35,039 nt of DNA from Paracoccus rhizosphaerae (GCF_026162645.1 NZ_JAOTBE010000038.1:1-35039), one strand, 5' to 3'. Positions 17,097 through 24,619 are shown, counted from the first letter of the stretch. Program-made: numbers and translations. The notes: a model not told the origin generated them from the sequence alone.

Positions 17097-18182
17097 TCAG
17101 GCAATGCCGCCCCGGATCAGCCTGTCTGCCAGCTGCCCATAGGCCTCGGCGACGGCTCCATCCCCCAATGCGGCCGGCTGGCCCGAATCGCCGGCTAGAC
17201 GCACCTCGAGCTGCAGCGGCAGCGCCCCCAGGAAGGGCAGGCCCAAGGCCTCGGCCTCGGACGCGACGCCGCCGTGGCCGAACAGATGCGCCTCGTGGCC
17301 GCAATTGGGGCAGACATAGGTGGACATGTTCTCGACAAGGCCCAGGACAGGTGTCTTCAGCTTGTTGAACATGTCGATGGCGCGCCGCGCATCCAGCAGC
17401 GCGACGTCCTGCGGCGTCGACACGATGATCGCGCCGGTGACGGGGGCCTTCTGGCAGAGGCTCAGCTGCACGTCGCCGGTCCCTGGCGGCAGGTCGATCA
17501 GCAGCACGTCCAGTTCGCCCCAGTTCACCTGCTGCAACAGCTGCTGCAGTGCGCCCATCAGCATCGGACCGCGCCAGACCAGCGCCTCGCCCTCCTTCAG
17601 CATCAGGCCGATCGACATGACCGTGACGCCATGCGCGTGCATCGGCTCGATCCGCTGACCGTCCGGGCTGGCCGGCCGGCCCGAGACGCCCATCATGCGC
17701 GGCTGCGACGGCCCATAGATATCGGCATCCAGCAGCCCCACCCTGCGCCCCGCCCGCGCCAGTGCCACCGCCAGGTTCGACGTCACCGTCGACTTGCCGA
17801 CGCCGCCCTTGCCCGATCCAATGGCGACGATGCTGCGCACGCCTGGGATCGCCTGCGGTCCTGCCTGCGGCTTGGGGTGCCCGCCGACCTTCAGCGAGGG
17901 CGCCGCCCCAGACACCGCCTTGGGCGGCTCGGGCCGTGCGGGCGCTGTCATCACGATCTGAACCTTGGCAACGCCCGGCAGCCGTTCGATCCGCGCCCGC
18001 GCCTCTGCCTCGACAGGCTGCATCGCGCGACCGGTGGCGGCATTCTCCACCTCGATGACGAATCGCACCGTATCGCCGTCCACGACAAGGGCGCGAACCA
18101 AGTCGGTTCCGCCCAGGGTCCCGCCCTGCGGCAGGGCAATGTCAGAGATTGCCGTAAGGATCGTTTCGCGGGTGACGGGCAT
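17097..18182 (-). CDS. mrp: Mrp/NBP35 family iron-sulfur cluster carrier ATPase
   Basis: Cytoplasmic P-loop ATPase (Mrp/ApbC) that holds and delivers Fe-S clusters. The 361-residue product starts with a MIP18-type domain (1-80; ISDIALPQGGTLGGTDLV, ARIERLPGVAKVQIVMTAPA). It then has the deviant Walker A GSGKGGVGKSTVTSNLA, DADIYGPSQPRMMG, WRGPMLMGALQQLL and LLIDLPPGTGD. Near residue 280 is the CPNC pair that binds the cluster at the dimer interface. It points away from the DUF1127 gene, and the 332-base gap between the two starts must hold both promoters. Confidence 0.95.
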   Translation of the reverse strand: MPVTRETILTAISDIALPQGGTLGGTDLVRALVVDGDTVRFVIEVENAATGRAMQPVEAEARARIERLPGVAKVQIVMTAPARPEPPKAVSGAAPSLKVGGHPKPQAGPQAIPGVRSIVAIGSGKGGVGKSTVTSNLAVALARAGRRVGLLDADIYGPSQPRMMGVSGRPASPDGQRIEPMHAHGVTVMSIGLMLKEGEALVWRGPMLMGALQQLLQQVNWGELDVLLIDLPPGTGDVQLSLCQKAPVTGAIIVSTPQDVALLDARRAIDMFNKLKTPVLGLVENMSTYVCPNCGHEAHLFGHGGVASEAEALGLPFLGALPLQLEVRLAGDSGQPAALGDGAVAEAYGQLADRLIRGGIA

Positions 18183-18514
18183 GTGAGCGACCTCTGTCTT
18201 GTGTGGCTGGCACCATGCCGCATAGATGCGCGGGCCTCAACACCCCTGCGACATTCGGGTCCACGCAGACATAAGCACCTGCAGACACGCGTTTTTCTGC
18301 AGCCGCAGCGTGAACGCTAACAGTTGTAGCGTGTCAATTTTGTGTCGAAGTTTCAGCGCTCAAGCTGACGAAAGGTCAGTGTTACCCATGCATTTGCTGC
18401 ATGGCAGCATTACGAAACCGTCCGTTGTGCATCCGCGGCGTTAGGGCCATCTTGGGTTCAACGAAGCGCCGGGCCAATCCGGGAACGGCGAAGACGAGAC
18501 GAAAGGATAGAACG
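18183..18514. promoter_or_regulatory. divergent mrp / DUF1127 promoter region with two CTGC-N3-4-GCAG sites
   Basis: No gene seen. Two inverted repeats fit the pattern CTGC-N3-4-GCAG: CTGCAGCCGCAG (18297-18308) and CTGCATGGCAG (18397-18407, within TGCTGC/GCAGCA arms). In Paracoccus denitrificans this is the reported binding pattern of PhaR, the regulator that senses polyhydroxybutyrate. No confident −35/−10 pair or RpoH-type promoter could be assigned. In R. sphaeroides the homologous DUF1127-CcsR operon is driven by RpoHI/RpoHII. Confidence 0.35.
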
Positions 18515-18742
18515 ATGGCTGTTATCGCCCAAGCACAGAACGCCGCCGCCGAATCCGGCCTGCGTGGCCGCCTGCTGAATGCGATCCACCGCGTTCAGGA
18601 CAACCGCGCCCGCCGGGCGGTCTATCGCCAGACCGTGCGGGAACTGAACGCCCTGACCACCCGCGACCTGGACGACCTGGGCATCAACCGCACGATGATC
18701 ACCCGGCTGGCCCACGAGGCTGCCTGGGGTTCGGCGAAGTAA
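18515..18742 (+). CDS. DUF1127 protein, CcaF1-like
   Basis: A 75-residue basic protein. The C-terminal half is the DUF1127 motif: RAVYRQTVRELNALTTRDLDDLGINRTMITRLAHEAAW, an alpha-helical segment with the hallmark L-x-x-L-(T/S)-x-(R/H)-x-L-x-D-(L/I)-G-(I/L). The N-terminus is Ala-rich and positively charged. AAAGGA precedes the ATG. In R. sphaeroides the protein encoded just ahead of the ccsR sRNA genes is a DUF1127 protein (CcaF1), described as an RNA-binding protein involved in sRNA maturation and turnover. Here the same order holds: the stop is followed within ten bases by the first of twelve CCTCCTCCC hairpins with no terminator between, so gene and array are probably one transcript. Confidence 0.9.
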   Translation: MAVIAQAQNAAAESGLRGRLLNAIHRVQDNRARRAVYRQTVRELNALTTRDLDDLGINRTMITRLAHEAAWGSAK

Positions 18743-18751
18743 GCATTCTTA

Positions 18752-18825
18752 TTCCCGGCCCTCTCCTCCTCCCTGGGCTTGGGAACGGCGACATCCTCCC
18801 CTCCTCCTCCCTGGAGGATGTCGCC
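18752..18825 (+). ncRNA. cuckoo/CcsR-type sRNA unit 1
   Basis: Two hairpins whose loops carry CCTCCTCCC. The first (18752-18785) pairs TTCCC/GGGAA and GCCC/GGGC around the motif at 18765-18773. The second (18787-18825) has a perfect 13-base stem GGCGACATCCTCC/GGAGGATGTCGCC around the motif at 18803-18811. It begins ten bases after the DUF1127 stop. Two anti-Shine-Dalgarno loops per RNA define the family. Confidence 0.8.
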
Positions 18826-18836
18826 CAAAGATACGC

Positions 18837-18909
18837 CGGAACCCCCTCCTCCTCCCTGGGTTTCGTGCGGACCGCGGCGGCTCCGATCCTCCTCCCAAGG
18901 GGCCGCCGC
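18837..18909 (+). ncRNA. cuckoo/CcsR-type sRNA unit 2
   Basis: The first hairpin (18837-18865) has an 8-base stem CGGAACCC/GGGTTTCG with the motif at 18848-18856. The second (18874-18909) has an 11-base stem GCGGCGGCTCC/GGGGCCGCCGC with one G·U pair and the motif at 18888-18896; its loop lacks the extra CCT found in most others. The second hairpin resembles the second hairpins of units 4 and 6. Confidence 0.8.
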
Positions 18910-18948
18910 ACGTAACATAGCCGCCTCATCTGCGGCACTCGAATGCGC

Positions 18949-19018
18949 CGGACCCCCTCCTCCTCCCTCCCGGGTCCGCGCAAGCGGTGAAAGCCCTCCT
19001 CCTCCCTGGCTGACACCG
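18949..19018 (+). ncRNA. cuckoo/CcsR-type sRNA unit 3
   Basis: The first hairpin (18949-18978) has CGGACCC/GGGTCCG around a longer loop with the motif at 18959-18967. The second (18985-19018) pairs CGGTG/CACCG and AGCC/GGCT, separated by a small internal loop, with the motif at 18998-19006. Just upstream, GCCGC/GCGGC (18920-18936) forms a motif-free hairpin that is repeated before unit 5. Unit 3 is the duplicate of unit 5. Confidence 0.8.
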
Positions 19019-19026
19019 CGCCCCAT

Positions 19027-19094
19027 ACGCGGCCCCTCCTCCTCCCTGGGTCAGCGTTCAGCGGCGGCCCCTTCCTCCTCCCTGGGGTCGCCGC
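19027..19094 (+). ncRNA. cuckoo/CcsR-type sRNA unit 4
   Basis: The first hairpin (19027-19057) pairs ACGC/GCGT and GCCC/GGGT with the motif at 19038-19046. The second (19061-19094) has an 11-base stem GCGGCGGCCCC/GGGGTCGCCGC with one G·U pair and the motif at 19074-19082. It is the duplicate of unit 6. Confidence 0.8.
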
Positions 19095-19128
19095 ATCACA
19101 TAGCCGCCCTGTTCGCGGCACACAGATG

Positions 19129-19203
19129 CGCCGGGTCCCCTCCTCCTCCCTCCCGGATCTGGCGTATGCGGTTCTGGCCCTCCTCCTCCCTGGCCGGCAC
19201 CGC
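19129..19203 (+). ncRNA. cuckoo/CcsR-type sRNA unit 5
   Basis: The first hairpin (19129-19164) has a 10-base stem CGCCGGGTCC/GGATCTGGCG with two G·U pairs and the motif at 19142-19150. The second (19168-19203) pairs GCGGT/ACCGC and GGCC/GGCC with the motif at 19182-19190. Compared with unit 3, the inner stem AGCC/GGCT has become GGCC/GGCC: both sides changed and pairing was kept. Confidence 0.8.
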
Positions 19204-19210
19204 ACCCCAA

Positions 19211-19281
19211 ACGCGGCCCCTCCTCCTCCCTGGGCCAGCGTTCAGCGGCGGCACCCCCTCCTCCTCCCTGGGTGCCGCCGC
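19211..19281 (+). ncRNA. cuckoo/CcsR-type sRNA unit 6
   Basis: The first hairpin (19211-19241) pairs ACGC/GCGT and GGCCC/GGGCC with the motif at 19222-19230. The second (19245-19281) is a perfect 12-base stem GCGGCGGCACCC/GGGTGCCGCCGC with the motif at 19260-19268, followed by a T-rich tail. It closes the array. Confidence 0.8.
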
Positions 19282-19290
19282 GTTTCTTTT
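19245..19290 (+). terminator. terminator of the DUF1127-sRNA transcript
   Basis: The last hairpin of the array (12-base perfect stem, 19245-19281) is directly followed by GTTTCTTTTG. None of the other eleven hairpins has a T-run of this kind, so this is the likely end of the long transcript. Confidence 0.7.
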
Positions 19291-19354
19291 GACCCTCCGG
19301 AACCCGATCGCGCCCGATGCATTCCCTTGCGACCACCGCATCAGGGGACGCAGC

Positions 19355-19567
19355 ATGTTTCGCAAGGGCACCAAGGTCGAATGGAACTGGTCGGGCAGCA
19401 CGGCGACCGGCAAGATCACCGAGATCTTCACCGACGACGTCGAACGCACGATCAAGGGCAGCAAGATCAAGCGCAAGGCCAGCAAGGACGAACCTGCCTA
19501 CATGATCGAGCAGGAGGACGGCGACCGCGTCCTGAAGAGCAAGTCCGAGCTGAAGCGCGCCGATTGA
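19355..19567 (+). CDS. DUF2945 (hypervirulence-associated, TUDOR-like) small protein
   Basis: A 70-residue protein of the DUF2945 family. It starts MFRKGTKVEWNWSGSTATGKITEIF and continues with KIKRKASKDEPAYMIEQEDGDRVLKSKSELK, the typical small SH3/Tudor-like barrel with a conserved GxxVxWxWG-like opening and a VLKSxSEL close. Function is unknown despite the 'hypervirulence' label from fungal homologues. AGGGGA precedes the ATG at 19355. It starts about 65 bases after the sRNA array terminator and is followed after 39 bases by rlmJ. Confidence 0.85.
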   Translation: MFRKGTKVEWNWSGSTATGKITEIFTDDVERTIKGSKIKRKASKDEPAYMIEQEDGDRVLKSKSELKRAD

Positions 19568-19606
19568 CCGCTTTCGCAGCCCGCCCGAGCGCGCTAAGGC
19601 ACTCCG

Positions 19607-20386
19607 ATGCTCAGCTATCAACATGCGTATCACGCAGGAAACCTTGCCGACCTGCACAAGCACGCGCTTCTGGCCTCGGCGCTCGATTACCTGACCCGCA
19701 AGGACAAGCCGCTTTCGTATGTCGAGACGCATGCGGGCCGCGGCCTTTATGACCTGCGTAGCGACCAGGCCCGCAAGACCGGCGAGGCCGCGACCGGTTT
19801 CACGCGCGCCGAGGCCGAAGGCTGGCTGCCCCGCAACCATCCGCTTCTGCAGGCGGTGGCGAAGGTCCGCGCCACGCACGGGCCGCAGACCTATCCCGGC
19901 TCTCCGCTGATCGCAGCGCAGTTCCTGCGCTTCGAGGATCGCGCCCATCTGGCCGAGTTGCACCCCGCCGAATACGAGGCGCTACGGCAAGTCGCAGGTC
20001 TTGCCACGCTGCACGCACGCGACGGCTTTCAGGTCGCGCAGGCGGTCTGCCCGCCGACGCCACGCCGGGGGATGCTGCTGATCGACCCCAGCTTCGAGGT
20101 AAAGGACGACTACGTGGCGATCCCGCGGCAGATCGCATCGATCGCACGCAAGTGGAACGTCGGCGTCATCGCGCTGTGGTATCCGATCCTGACCGATCAC
20201 CGCCACATGGCCATGACCGCGGCCTTGGCCATGCAGTTCCCGAACGCCTTGCTGTCCGAGGTGCGCTTTCCGCCGGCACGGCCGGGGCATTCGATGGTCG
20301 GATCGGGAATGTGGGTGCTGAACCCGCCCTGGGGTCTGGCAGACGAGGCAGCGCGGATCGAGGCGATCTTCCGCGCCCGCGCCTGA
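19607..20386 (+). CDS. rlmJ: 23S rRNA (adenine(2030)-N(6))-methyltransferase
   Basis: RlmJ methylates N6 of A2030 in 23S rRNA using SAM. The 259-residue product begins MLSYQHAYHAGNLADLHKHALL, the family's distinctive start, followed by SYVETHAGRGLYDL (SAM site), PGSPLIAAQFLR, and the catalytic block LLIDPSFEVKDDY. That block reads DPSF where E. coli RlmJ has DPPY; I believe DPS variants are common in related proteins, so this need not mean loss of activity. The C-terminus GSGMWVLNPPWGL is also conserved. No good ribosome-binding site is visible, so it may be co-transcribed with the DUF2945 gene. Confidence 0.94.
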   Translation: MLSYQHAYHAGNLADLHKHALLASALDYLTRKDKPLSYVETHAGRGLYDLRSDQARKTGEAATGFTRAEAEGWLPRNHPLLQAVAKVRATHGPQTYPGSPLIAAQFLRFEDRAHLAELHPAEYEALRQVAGLATLHARDGFQVAQAVCPPTPRRGMLLIDPSFEVKDDYVAIPRQIASIARKWNVGVIALWYPILTDHRHMAMTAALAMQFPNALLSEVRFPPARPGHSMVGSGMWVLNPPWGLADEAARIEAIFRARA

Positions 20387-20445
20387 GGGGGATTCCCCGT
20401 CCCGGCGGGCTGTGGCATGATCCGCGCCACAACAAGGAATCCCCG

Positions 20446-20739
20446 ATGCCACAACGCCTGTCGATCGGCGCCACCGTCTTTCTGGTCCTGACCGCCGCCT
20501 TGGGCCTCTATTTTGCCTACGCCGCCGTTCAGGGTCCGTCCGGCATCCTGCGCCGCATCCAGATCGAGGCCGAGACGGTCGAGCTGCGCGTGGCCCGCGA
20601 TGCGCTGCGCGACGATGTGGCCCGCATGCAGAACCTGACGCACCGCCTGTCGGACGAATATCTGGATCTGGACCTGCTGGACGAGCGCGCCAGAGAGGTC
20701 TTGGGCGTCGTCCGCGCCGACGAGGTCATCCTGAAATAG
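20446..20739 (+). CDS. ftsB: septum formation initiator FtsB/DivIC
   Basis: A 97-residue bitopic membrane protein of the divisome. One membrane helix (about 7-29, IGATVFLVLTAALGLYFAYAAV) is followed by a coiled coil (QIEAETVELRVARDALRDDVARMQNLTHRLS) and the conserved end DEYLDLDLLDERAREVLGVVRADEVIL, typical of alphaproteobacterial FtsB. It binds FtsL, encoded at 14641-14991. AAGGA precedes the ATG at 20446; a longer upstream frame exists but is unrelated. The position just ahead of pdhA is one I recall from other Rhodobacteraceae; E. coli has ftsB elsewhere. Confidence 0.92.
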   Translation: MPQRLSIGATVFLVLTAALGLYFAYAAVQGPSGILRRIQIEAETVELRVARDALRDDVARMQNLTHRLSDEYLDLDLLDERAREVLGVVRADEVILK

Positions 20740-20834
20740 GAGGCTTCCGGCGGCATTGCACGGCTGACGGTGATGCGCTACGGATTAGTTTAACGCTGAA
20801 CTATCCCGACCACCCTGCCAGGAGGACATGCCGC

Positions 20835-21869
20835 ATGGCCAGGAAACCCAGTTCGCAGCCAGAAGTCCCCTCGAACGTCTCGAAGGACGAACTGCTGCAA
20901 TACTACCGCGACATGCTGCTGATCCGGCGATTCGAGGAAAAGGCCGGCCAGCTTTACGGCATGGGCCTGATCGGCGGGTTCTGCCACCTCTACATCGGCC
21001 AGGAAGCCGTCGTCGTCGGCCTGGAAGCCTGCGCCAAGGAAGGCGACAAGCGCATCACCAGCTATCGCGACCACGGCCACATGCTGGCCTGCGGCATGGA
21101 GGCGCGCGGCGTCATGGCCGAGCTGACCGGCCGCGAGGGCGGCTATTCCCGCGGCAAGGGCGGCAGCATGCACATGTTCAGCCGCGAAAAGCACTTTTAC
21201 GGCGGTCACGGCATCGTCGCGGCGCAGGTGCCGCTTGGCGCGGGGCTTGCCTTCGCCGACAAGTACCTGGGCAACGACAACGTCACCTTCACCTATTTCG
21301 GCGACGGCGCGGCCAACCAGGGTCAGGTTTATGAGACCTACAACATGGCGGAACTCTGGGACCTGCCGGTCGTCTTCGTGATCGAGAACAACCAGTACGC
21401 CATGGGCACCAGCGTCAAGCGTTCCACCAAATCAACGACCTTCTTCGGACGCGGCGAGGCCTTCGGAATCCCGGGCGAACAGGTCGACGGCATGGACGTC
21501 CTGGCCGTTAAGGCCGCCGGCGAGAAGGCGGTCGCGCACTGCCGCGCGGGCAAGGGTCCCTATATCCTGGAAGTCATGACCTATCGCTATCGCGGGCACT
21601 CGATGTCGGACCCGGCCAAGTACCGCACCCGCGAGGAGGTGCAGAAGATGCGCGACGAGCGCGACCCGATCGAGAACATCCGCGATCTGCTGCTGACCGG
21701 CAAGCACGCCTCCGAAGACGAGCTGAAGTCGATCGACAAGGAGATCAAGGAGGTCGTGAACGACTCGGCCGAGTTCGCCAAGGAGAGCCCCGAGCCGGCG
21801 CTGGATCAGCTCTGGACCGACATCTACGCCGAAGAGCTGCCGCAGGGCAGCGCCGAAGAGAACGCCTGA
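20835..21869 (+). CDS. pdhA: pyruvate dehydrogenase E1 component, alpha subunit
   Basis: Alpha subunit of the thiamine-diphosphate E1 enzyme, which decarboxylates pyruvate and acetylates lipoyl groups. The 344-residue product has RRFEEKAGQLYG, GFCHLYIGQEAVVVG, SYRDHGHML, RGKGGSMHMF and the thiamine-binding GDGAANQGQVYE (156-167) ending at ENN (184-186). YRYRGHSMSDPAKYRT is the region that in mitochondrial homologues carries phosphorylated serines. AGGAGG lies nine bases before the chosen ATG; an ATG seven bases upstream is out of frame. First gene of pdhABC, 95 bases after ftsB. No clear promoter could be assigned. Confidence 0.97.
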   Translation: MARKPSSQPEVPSNVSKDELLQYYRDMLLIRRFEEKAGQLYGMGLIGGFCHLYIGQEAVVVGLEACAKEGDKRITSYRDHGHMLACGMEARGVMAELTGREGGYSRGKGGSMHMFSREKHFYGGHGIVAAQVPLGAGLAFADKYLGNDNVTFTYFGDGAANQGQVYETYNMAELWDLPVVFVIENNQYAMGTSVKRSTKSTTFFGRGEAFGIPGEQVDGMDVLAVKAAGEKAVAHCRAGKGPYILEVMTYRYRGHSMSDPAKYRTREEVQKMRDERDPIENIRDLLLTGKHASEDELKSIDKEIKEVVNDSAEFAKESPEPALDQLWTDIYAEELPQGSAEENA

Positions 21870-21883
21870 GGGGGTGACGTAAC

Positions 21884-23257
21884 ATGGCAACCGAAATCCT
21901 GATGCCCGCCCTGTCCCCCACGATGGAGGAAGGCACCCTGGCCAAGTGGCTCAAGAAAGAGGGCGACGAGGTCAAGTCCGGCGATATCATCGCCGAGATC
22001 GAAACCGACAAGGCCACGATGGAGTTCGAGGCCGTCGACGAGGGGATCATGGGCAAGATCCTGGTTGCCGAGGGCACCCAGGGCGTCGCCGTGAACACCC
22101 CCATCGCCGTGCTGGTCGAGGAAGGCGAGAGCGCCGACGACATCGAGACGCCGAAGGCCGAGGCCCCCGCCAAGCCCGAACCCGAGAAGGCCGACAGCCA
22201 GCCCGGCAAGTCCGCCGTCGAGGAGGTCAGGACGCCCGAGCCCGACCGCAGCCCCGACTGGCCCGAGGGCACGGCCATGAAGACCATGACCGTGCGCGAA
22301 GCATTGCGCGAAGCCATGGCCGAGGAGATGGAGCGCGACGAGACCGTGTTCCTGATGGGTGAAGAGGTCGGCGAATACCAGGGCGCCTACAAGATCAGCC
22401 AGGGCCTTCTGGACACATTCGGCCCGCGCCGCGTGGTGGACACGCCCATCAGCGAAATGGGCTTTGCCGGCATCGGCACCGGCGCCGCGCTGGCCGGCCT
22501 GCGCCCGATCGTCGAGTTCATGACCTTCAACTTCGCCATGCAGGGTATCGACCACATCATCAACTCGGCCGCCAAGACGCTCTACATGTCCGGGGGCCAG
22601 ATGGGTTGCCCCATCGTCTTCCGTGGCCCGAACGGCGCAGCGGCCCGCGTGGGCGCGCAGCACAGCCAGGACTATGCGGCATGGTATTCGTCCATTCCCG
22701 GCCTCAAGGTCGTGATGCCCTATACAGCCGCCGACGCGAAGGGGCTGCTGAAGCAGGCCATCCGTGACCCGAACCCGGTGATCTTCCTGGAGAACGAGAT
22801 CCTCTATGGCCGCAGCTTCGAGGTCCCGGACCTCGAGGATTTCACCATTCCCTTCGGCAAGGCGCGGATCGCCCGGTCGGGCGGCGACGTGACCATCGTC
22901 AGCTTCGGCATTGGCATGGCCCATGCGCTGGAAGCAGCCGACAAGCTGGCCGGCGAAGGCATCGAAGCCGAGGTGATCGACCTGCGCACCCTGCGTCCGC
23001 TGGACTATGACAGCATCATCACCTCGGTGAAGAAGACCAACCGGCTGGTCACGGTCGAGGAAGGCTTCCCGGTCGGCGCGATCGGCAACCACATCTCGGC
23101 CTATGTGATGGAGAACGCGTTCGACTGGCTGGACGCCCCGGTGATCAACTGCACCGGCAAGGACGTTCCCATGCCCTATGCCGCGAACCTGGAAAAGCTT
23201 GCCCTCATCACGGCAGACGAGATCGTCGAAGCCGTGAAAAAAGTCACCTACAAGTAA
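21884..23257 (+). CDS. pdhB: pyruvate dehydrogenase E1 component, beta subunit, with lipoyl domain
   Basis: Beta subunit of E1 with an extra N-terminal lipoyl domain, 457 residues. Residues 1-78 form the lipoyl domain ([15 protein letters not shown], lipoylated Lys43 in [15 protein letters not shown]). About 79-128 is a Pro/Glu/Lys-rich linker. From [18 protein letters not shown] (about 131) runs the transketolase-like E1-beta fold ([52 protein letters not shown]) and the C-terminal domain ([16 protein letters not shown]). A lipoylated E1-beta is a feature of Alphaproteobacteria such as Rhodobacteraceae and Rhizobiales. It starts 14 bases after pdhA and is followed 12 bases later by pdhC. Confidence 0.97.
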   Translation: MATEILMPALSPTMEEGTLAKWLKKEGDEVKSGDIIAEIETDKATMEFEAVDEGIMGKILVAEGTQGVAVNTPIAVLVEEGESADDIETPKAEAPAKPEPEKADSQPGKSAVEEVRTPEPDRSPDWPEGTAMKTMTVREALREAMAEEMERDETVFLMGEEVGEYQGAYKISQGLLDTFGPRRVVDTPISEMGFAGIGTGAALAGLRPIVEFMTFNFAMQGIDHIINSAAKTLYMSGGQMGCPIVFRGPNGAAARVGAQHSQDYAAWYSSIPGLKVVMPYTAADAKGLLKQAIRDPNPVIFLENEILYGRSFEVPDLEDFTIPFGKARIARSGGDVTIVSFGIGMAHALEAADKLAGEGIEAEVIDLRTLRPLDYDSIITSVKKTNRLVTVEEGFPVGAIGNHISAYVMENAFDWLDAPVINCTGKDVPMPYAANLEKLALITADEIVEAVKKVTYK

Positions 23258-23269
23258 CGGAGCTGCGCG

Positions 23270-24619
23270 ATGCCCACGGAAATCCTGATGCCCGCGCTGT
23301 CGCCCACCATGGAGGAGGGCACGCTGGCCAAGTGGCTGGTCAAAGAGGGTGACGAGGTCAAATCCGGCGACGTGATCGCCGAGATCGAGACCGACAAGGC
23401 CACGATGGAATTCGAGGCCGTCGACGAAGGCAAGATCGGCAAGATCCTGGTTACCGAAGGCAGTGCGGGGGTGAAGGTCAACACCCCCATCGCCGTCCTG
23501 CTGGAGGACGGCGAGACCGCCGACGATATCGGCAGCGCTTCGGCGGCGAAACCGGCCGATGCGGCGCCCGCCACGACCAAGGCCGACCCGGAGCCGGCCG
23601 AAAAGGGCTATGGCGGACCGATCGGCGCCCCCGTCGCCGGCGAAGGCAAGACTGATGCCAGGCCCGCGTCCGGCAGCGGCGACCGGGTCTTCGCCTCGCC
23701 CCTGGCGCGGCGGATCGCGGCTGACAAGGGCCTCGATCTGTCGGCCATCAAGGGCAGCGGCCCGCGCGGCCGGATCGTCAAGGCCGATGTCGAGAACGCC
23801 AAGCCCGACGCGGCGCCAAAGGCCGCGGACCAGGCCCCGCTGGCCGAGCCCGTCGCCGCCAAGGAGCCCGCGGCCGCGCAAGCGCCCAAGGGCCTGTCCA
23901 CCGATGCCGTGAAGAAGATGTTTGCCGACCGCGAGACCGAGGAGGTGCAGCTGGACGGCATGCGCCGCACCATCGCAGCGCGTCTTGGCGAGGCCAAACA
24001 GACCATCCCGCATTTCTACCTGCGCCGCTCGGCCAAGCTGGACGAGCTGATGAAGTTCCGCGCCACGCTGAACAAGCAGCTTGAGGGTCGGGGCGTCAAG
24101 CTGTCGGTCAACGACTTCGTCATCAAGGCCTGCGCCCTGGCGCTGCAGCAGGTGCCCGACGCAAACGCCGTCTGGGCCGGCGACCGGATCTTGAAGCTGA
24201 AGCCGTCGGACGTCGCGGTGGCGGTCGCGGTCGAGGGCGGGCTCTTCACGCCTGTCCTGCGGGATGCGGAAAGCAAGACCCTTTCGGCCCTGTCAGCGCA
24301 GATGAAGGATCTGGCCGGACGTGCCAAGTCGAAGAAGCTGGCCCCGCACGAATACCAGGGCGGCAGCTTCGCGATCAGCAACCTGGGCATGTTCGGGATC
24401 GAGAACTTCGACGCTGTCATCAACCCGCCGCATGGCGCGATCCTTGCCGTAGGCGCCGGCATTCAGACCCCTGTGGTCGAGGACGGGCAGGTCGTCATCC
24501 GCAACGTGATGTCGATGACGCTGTCGGTCGATCACCGTGTGATCGACGGGGCGCTTGGTGCGCAACTGCTGCAGGCCATCGTCGAGCATCTGGAAAACCC
24601 GATGGGCATGCTGGCCTGA
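23270..24619 (+). CDS. pdhC: dihydrolipoamide acetyltransferase (PDH E2)
   Basis: Core E2 enzyme of the pyruvate dehydrogenase complex, 449 residues. Residues 1-78 are the lipoyl domain with Lys43 ([15 protein letters not shown]), nearly the same as that of pdhB. After a linker comes the peripheral-subunit binding domain (about 141-175, FASPLARRIAADKGLDLSAIKGSGPRGRIVKADVE, read here as one block). After a second Ala/Pro/Lys linker comes the catalytic domain, ending in DHRVIDGALGAQLL where His and Asp (HxxxDG) are catalytic. The E3 gene is not in the operon here; a strong palindromic terminator follows. Confidence 0.97.
   Translation: MPTEILMPALSPTMEEGTLAKWLVKEGDEVKSGDVIAEIETDKATMEFEAVDEGKIGKILVTEGSAGVKVNTPIAVLLEDGETADDIGSASAAKPADAAPATTKADPEPAEKGYGGPIGAPVAGEGKTDARPASGSGDRVFASPLARRIAADKGLDLSAIKGSGPRGRIVKADVENAKPDAAPKAADQAPLAEPVAAKEPAAAQAPKGLSTDAVKKMFADRETEEVQLDGMRRTIAARLGEAKQTIPHFYLRRSAKLDELMKFRATLNKQLEGRGVKLSVNDFVIKACALALQQVPDANAVWAGDRILKLKPSDVAVAVAVEGGLFTPVLRDAESKTLSALSAQMKDLAGRAKSKKLAPHEYQGGSFAISNLGMFGIENFDAVINPPHGAILAVGAGIQTPVVEDGQVVIRNVMSMTLSVDHRVIDGALGAQLLQAIVEHLENPMGMLA

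Larger units (their letters stand above)
18915..19280 (+). repeat. 183-bp tandem duplication inside the sRNA array
   Basis: ACATAGCCGCC recurs at 18915 and 19098, a period of 183 bases. The whole stretch that follows (motif-free hairpin, AATGCGCCGG/GATGCGCCGG, then four motif hairpins ending in GTTCAGCGGCGG and its stem) is present twice in the same order. The copies differ mostly in stems and keep the CCTCCTCCC loops. This turns an ancestral four-unit layout into six units. Confidence 0.85.

Noticed and set aside
18745..19290. CRISPR array or coding repeat protein (minus-strand frames read REEEG repeats)
   Set aside because: Repeats are short loops inside differing stems with irregular spacing and no unique spacers of constant length; frames across it are low-complexity by-products of the CCTCCT repeats.
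21824..24013. 729-codon leftward frame opposite pdhB and pdhC
   Set aside because: Antisense to lipoyl and E1/E2 genes; internal similarity only mirrors the two lipoyl domains.
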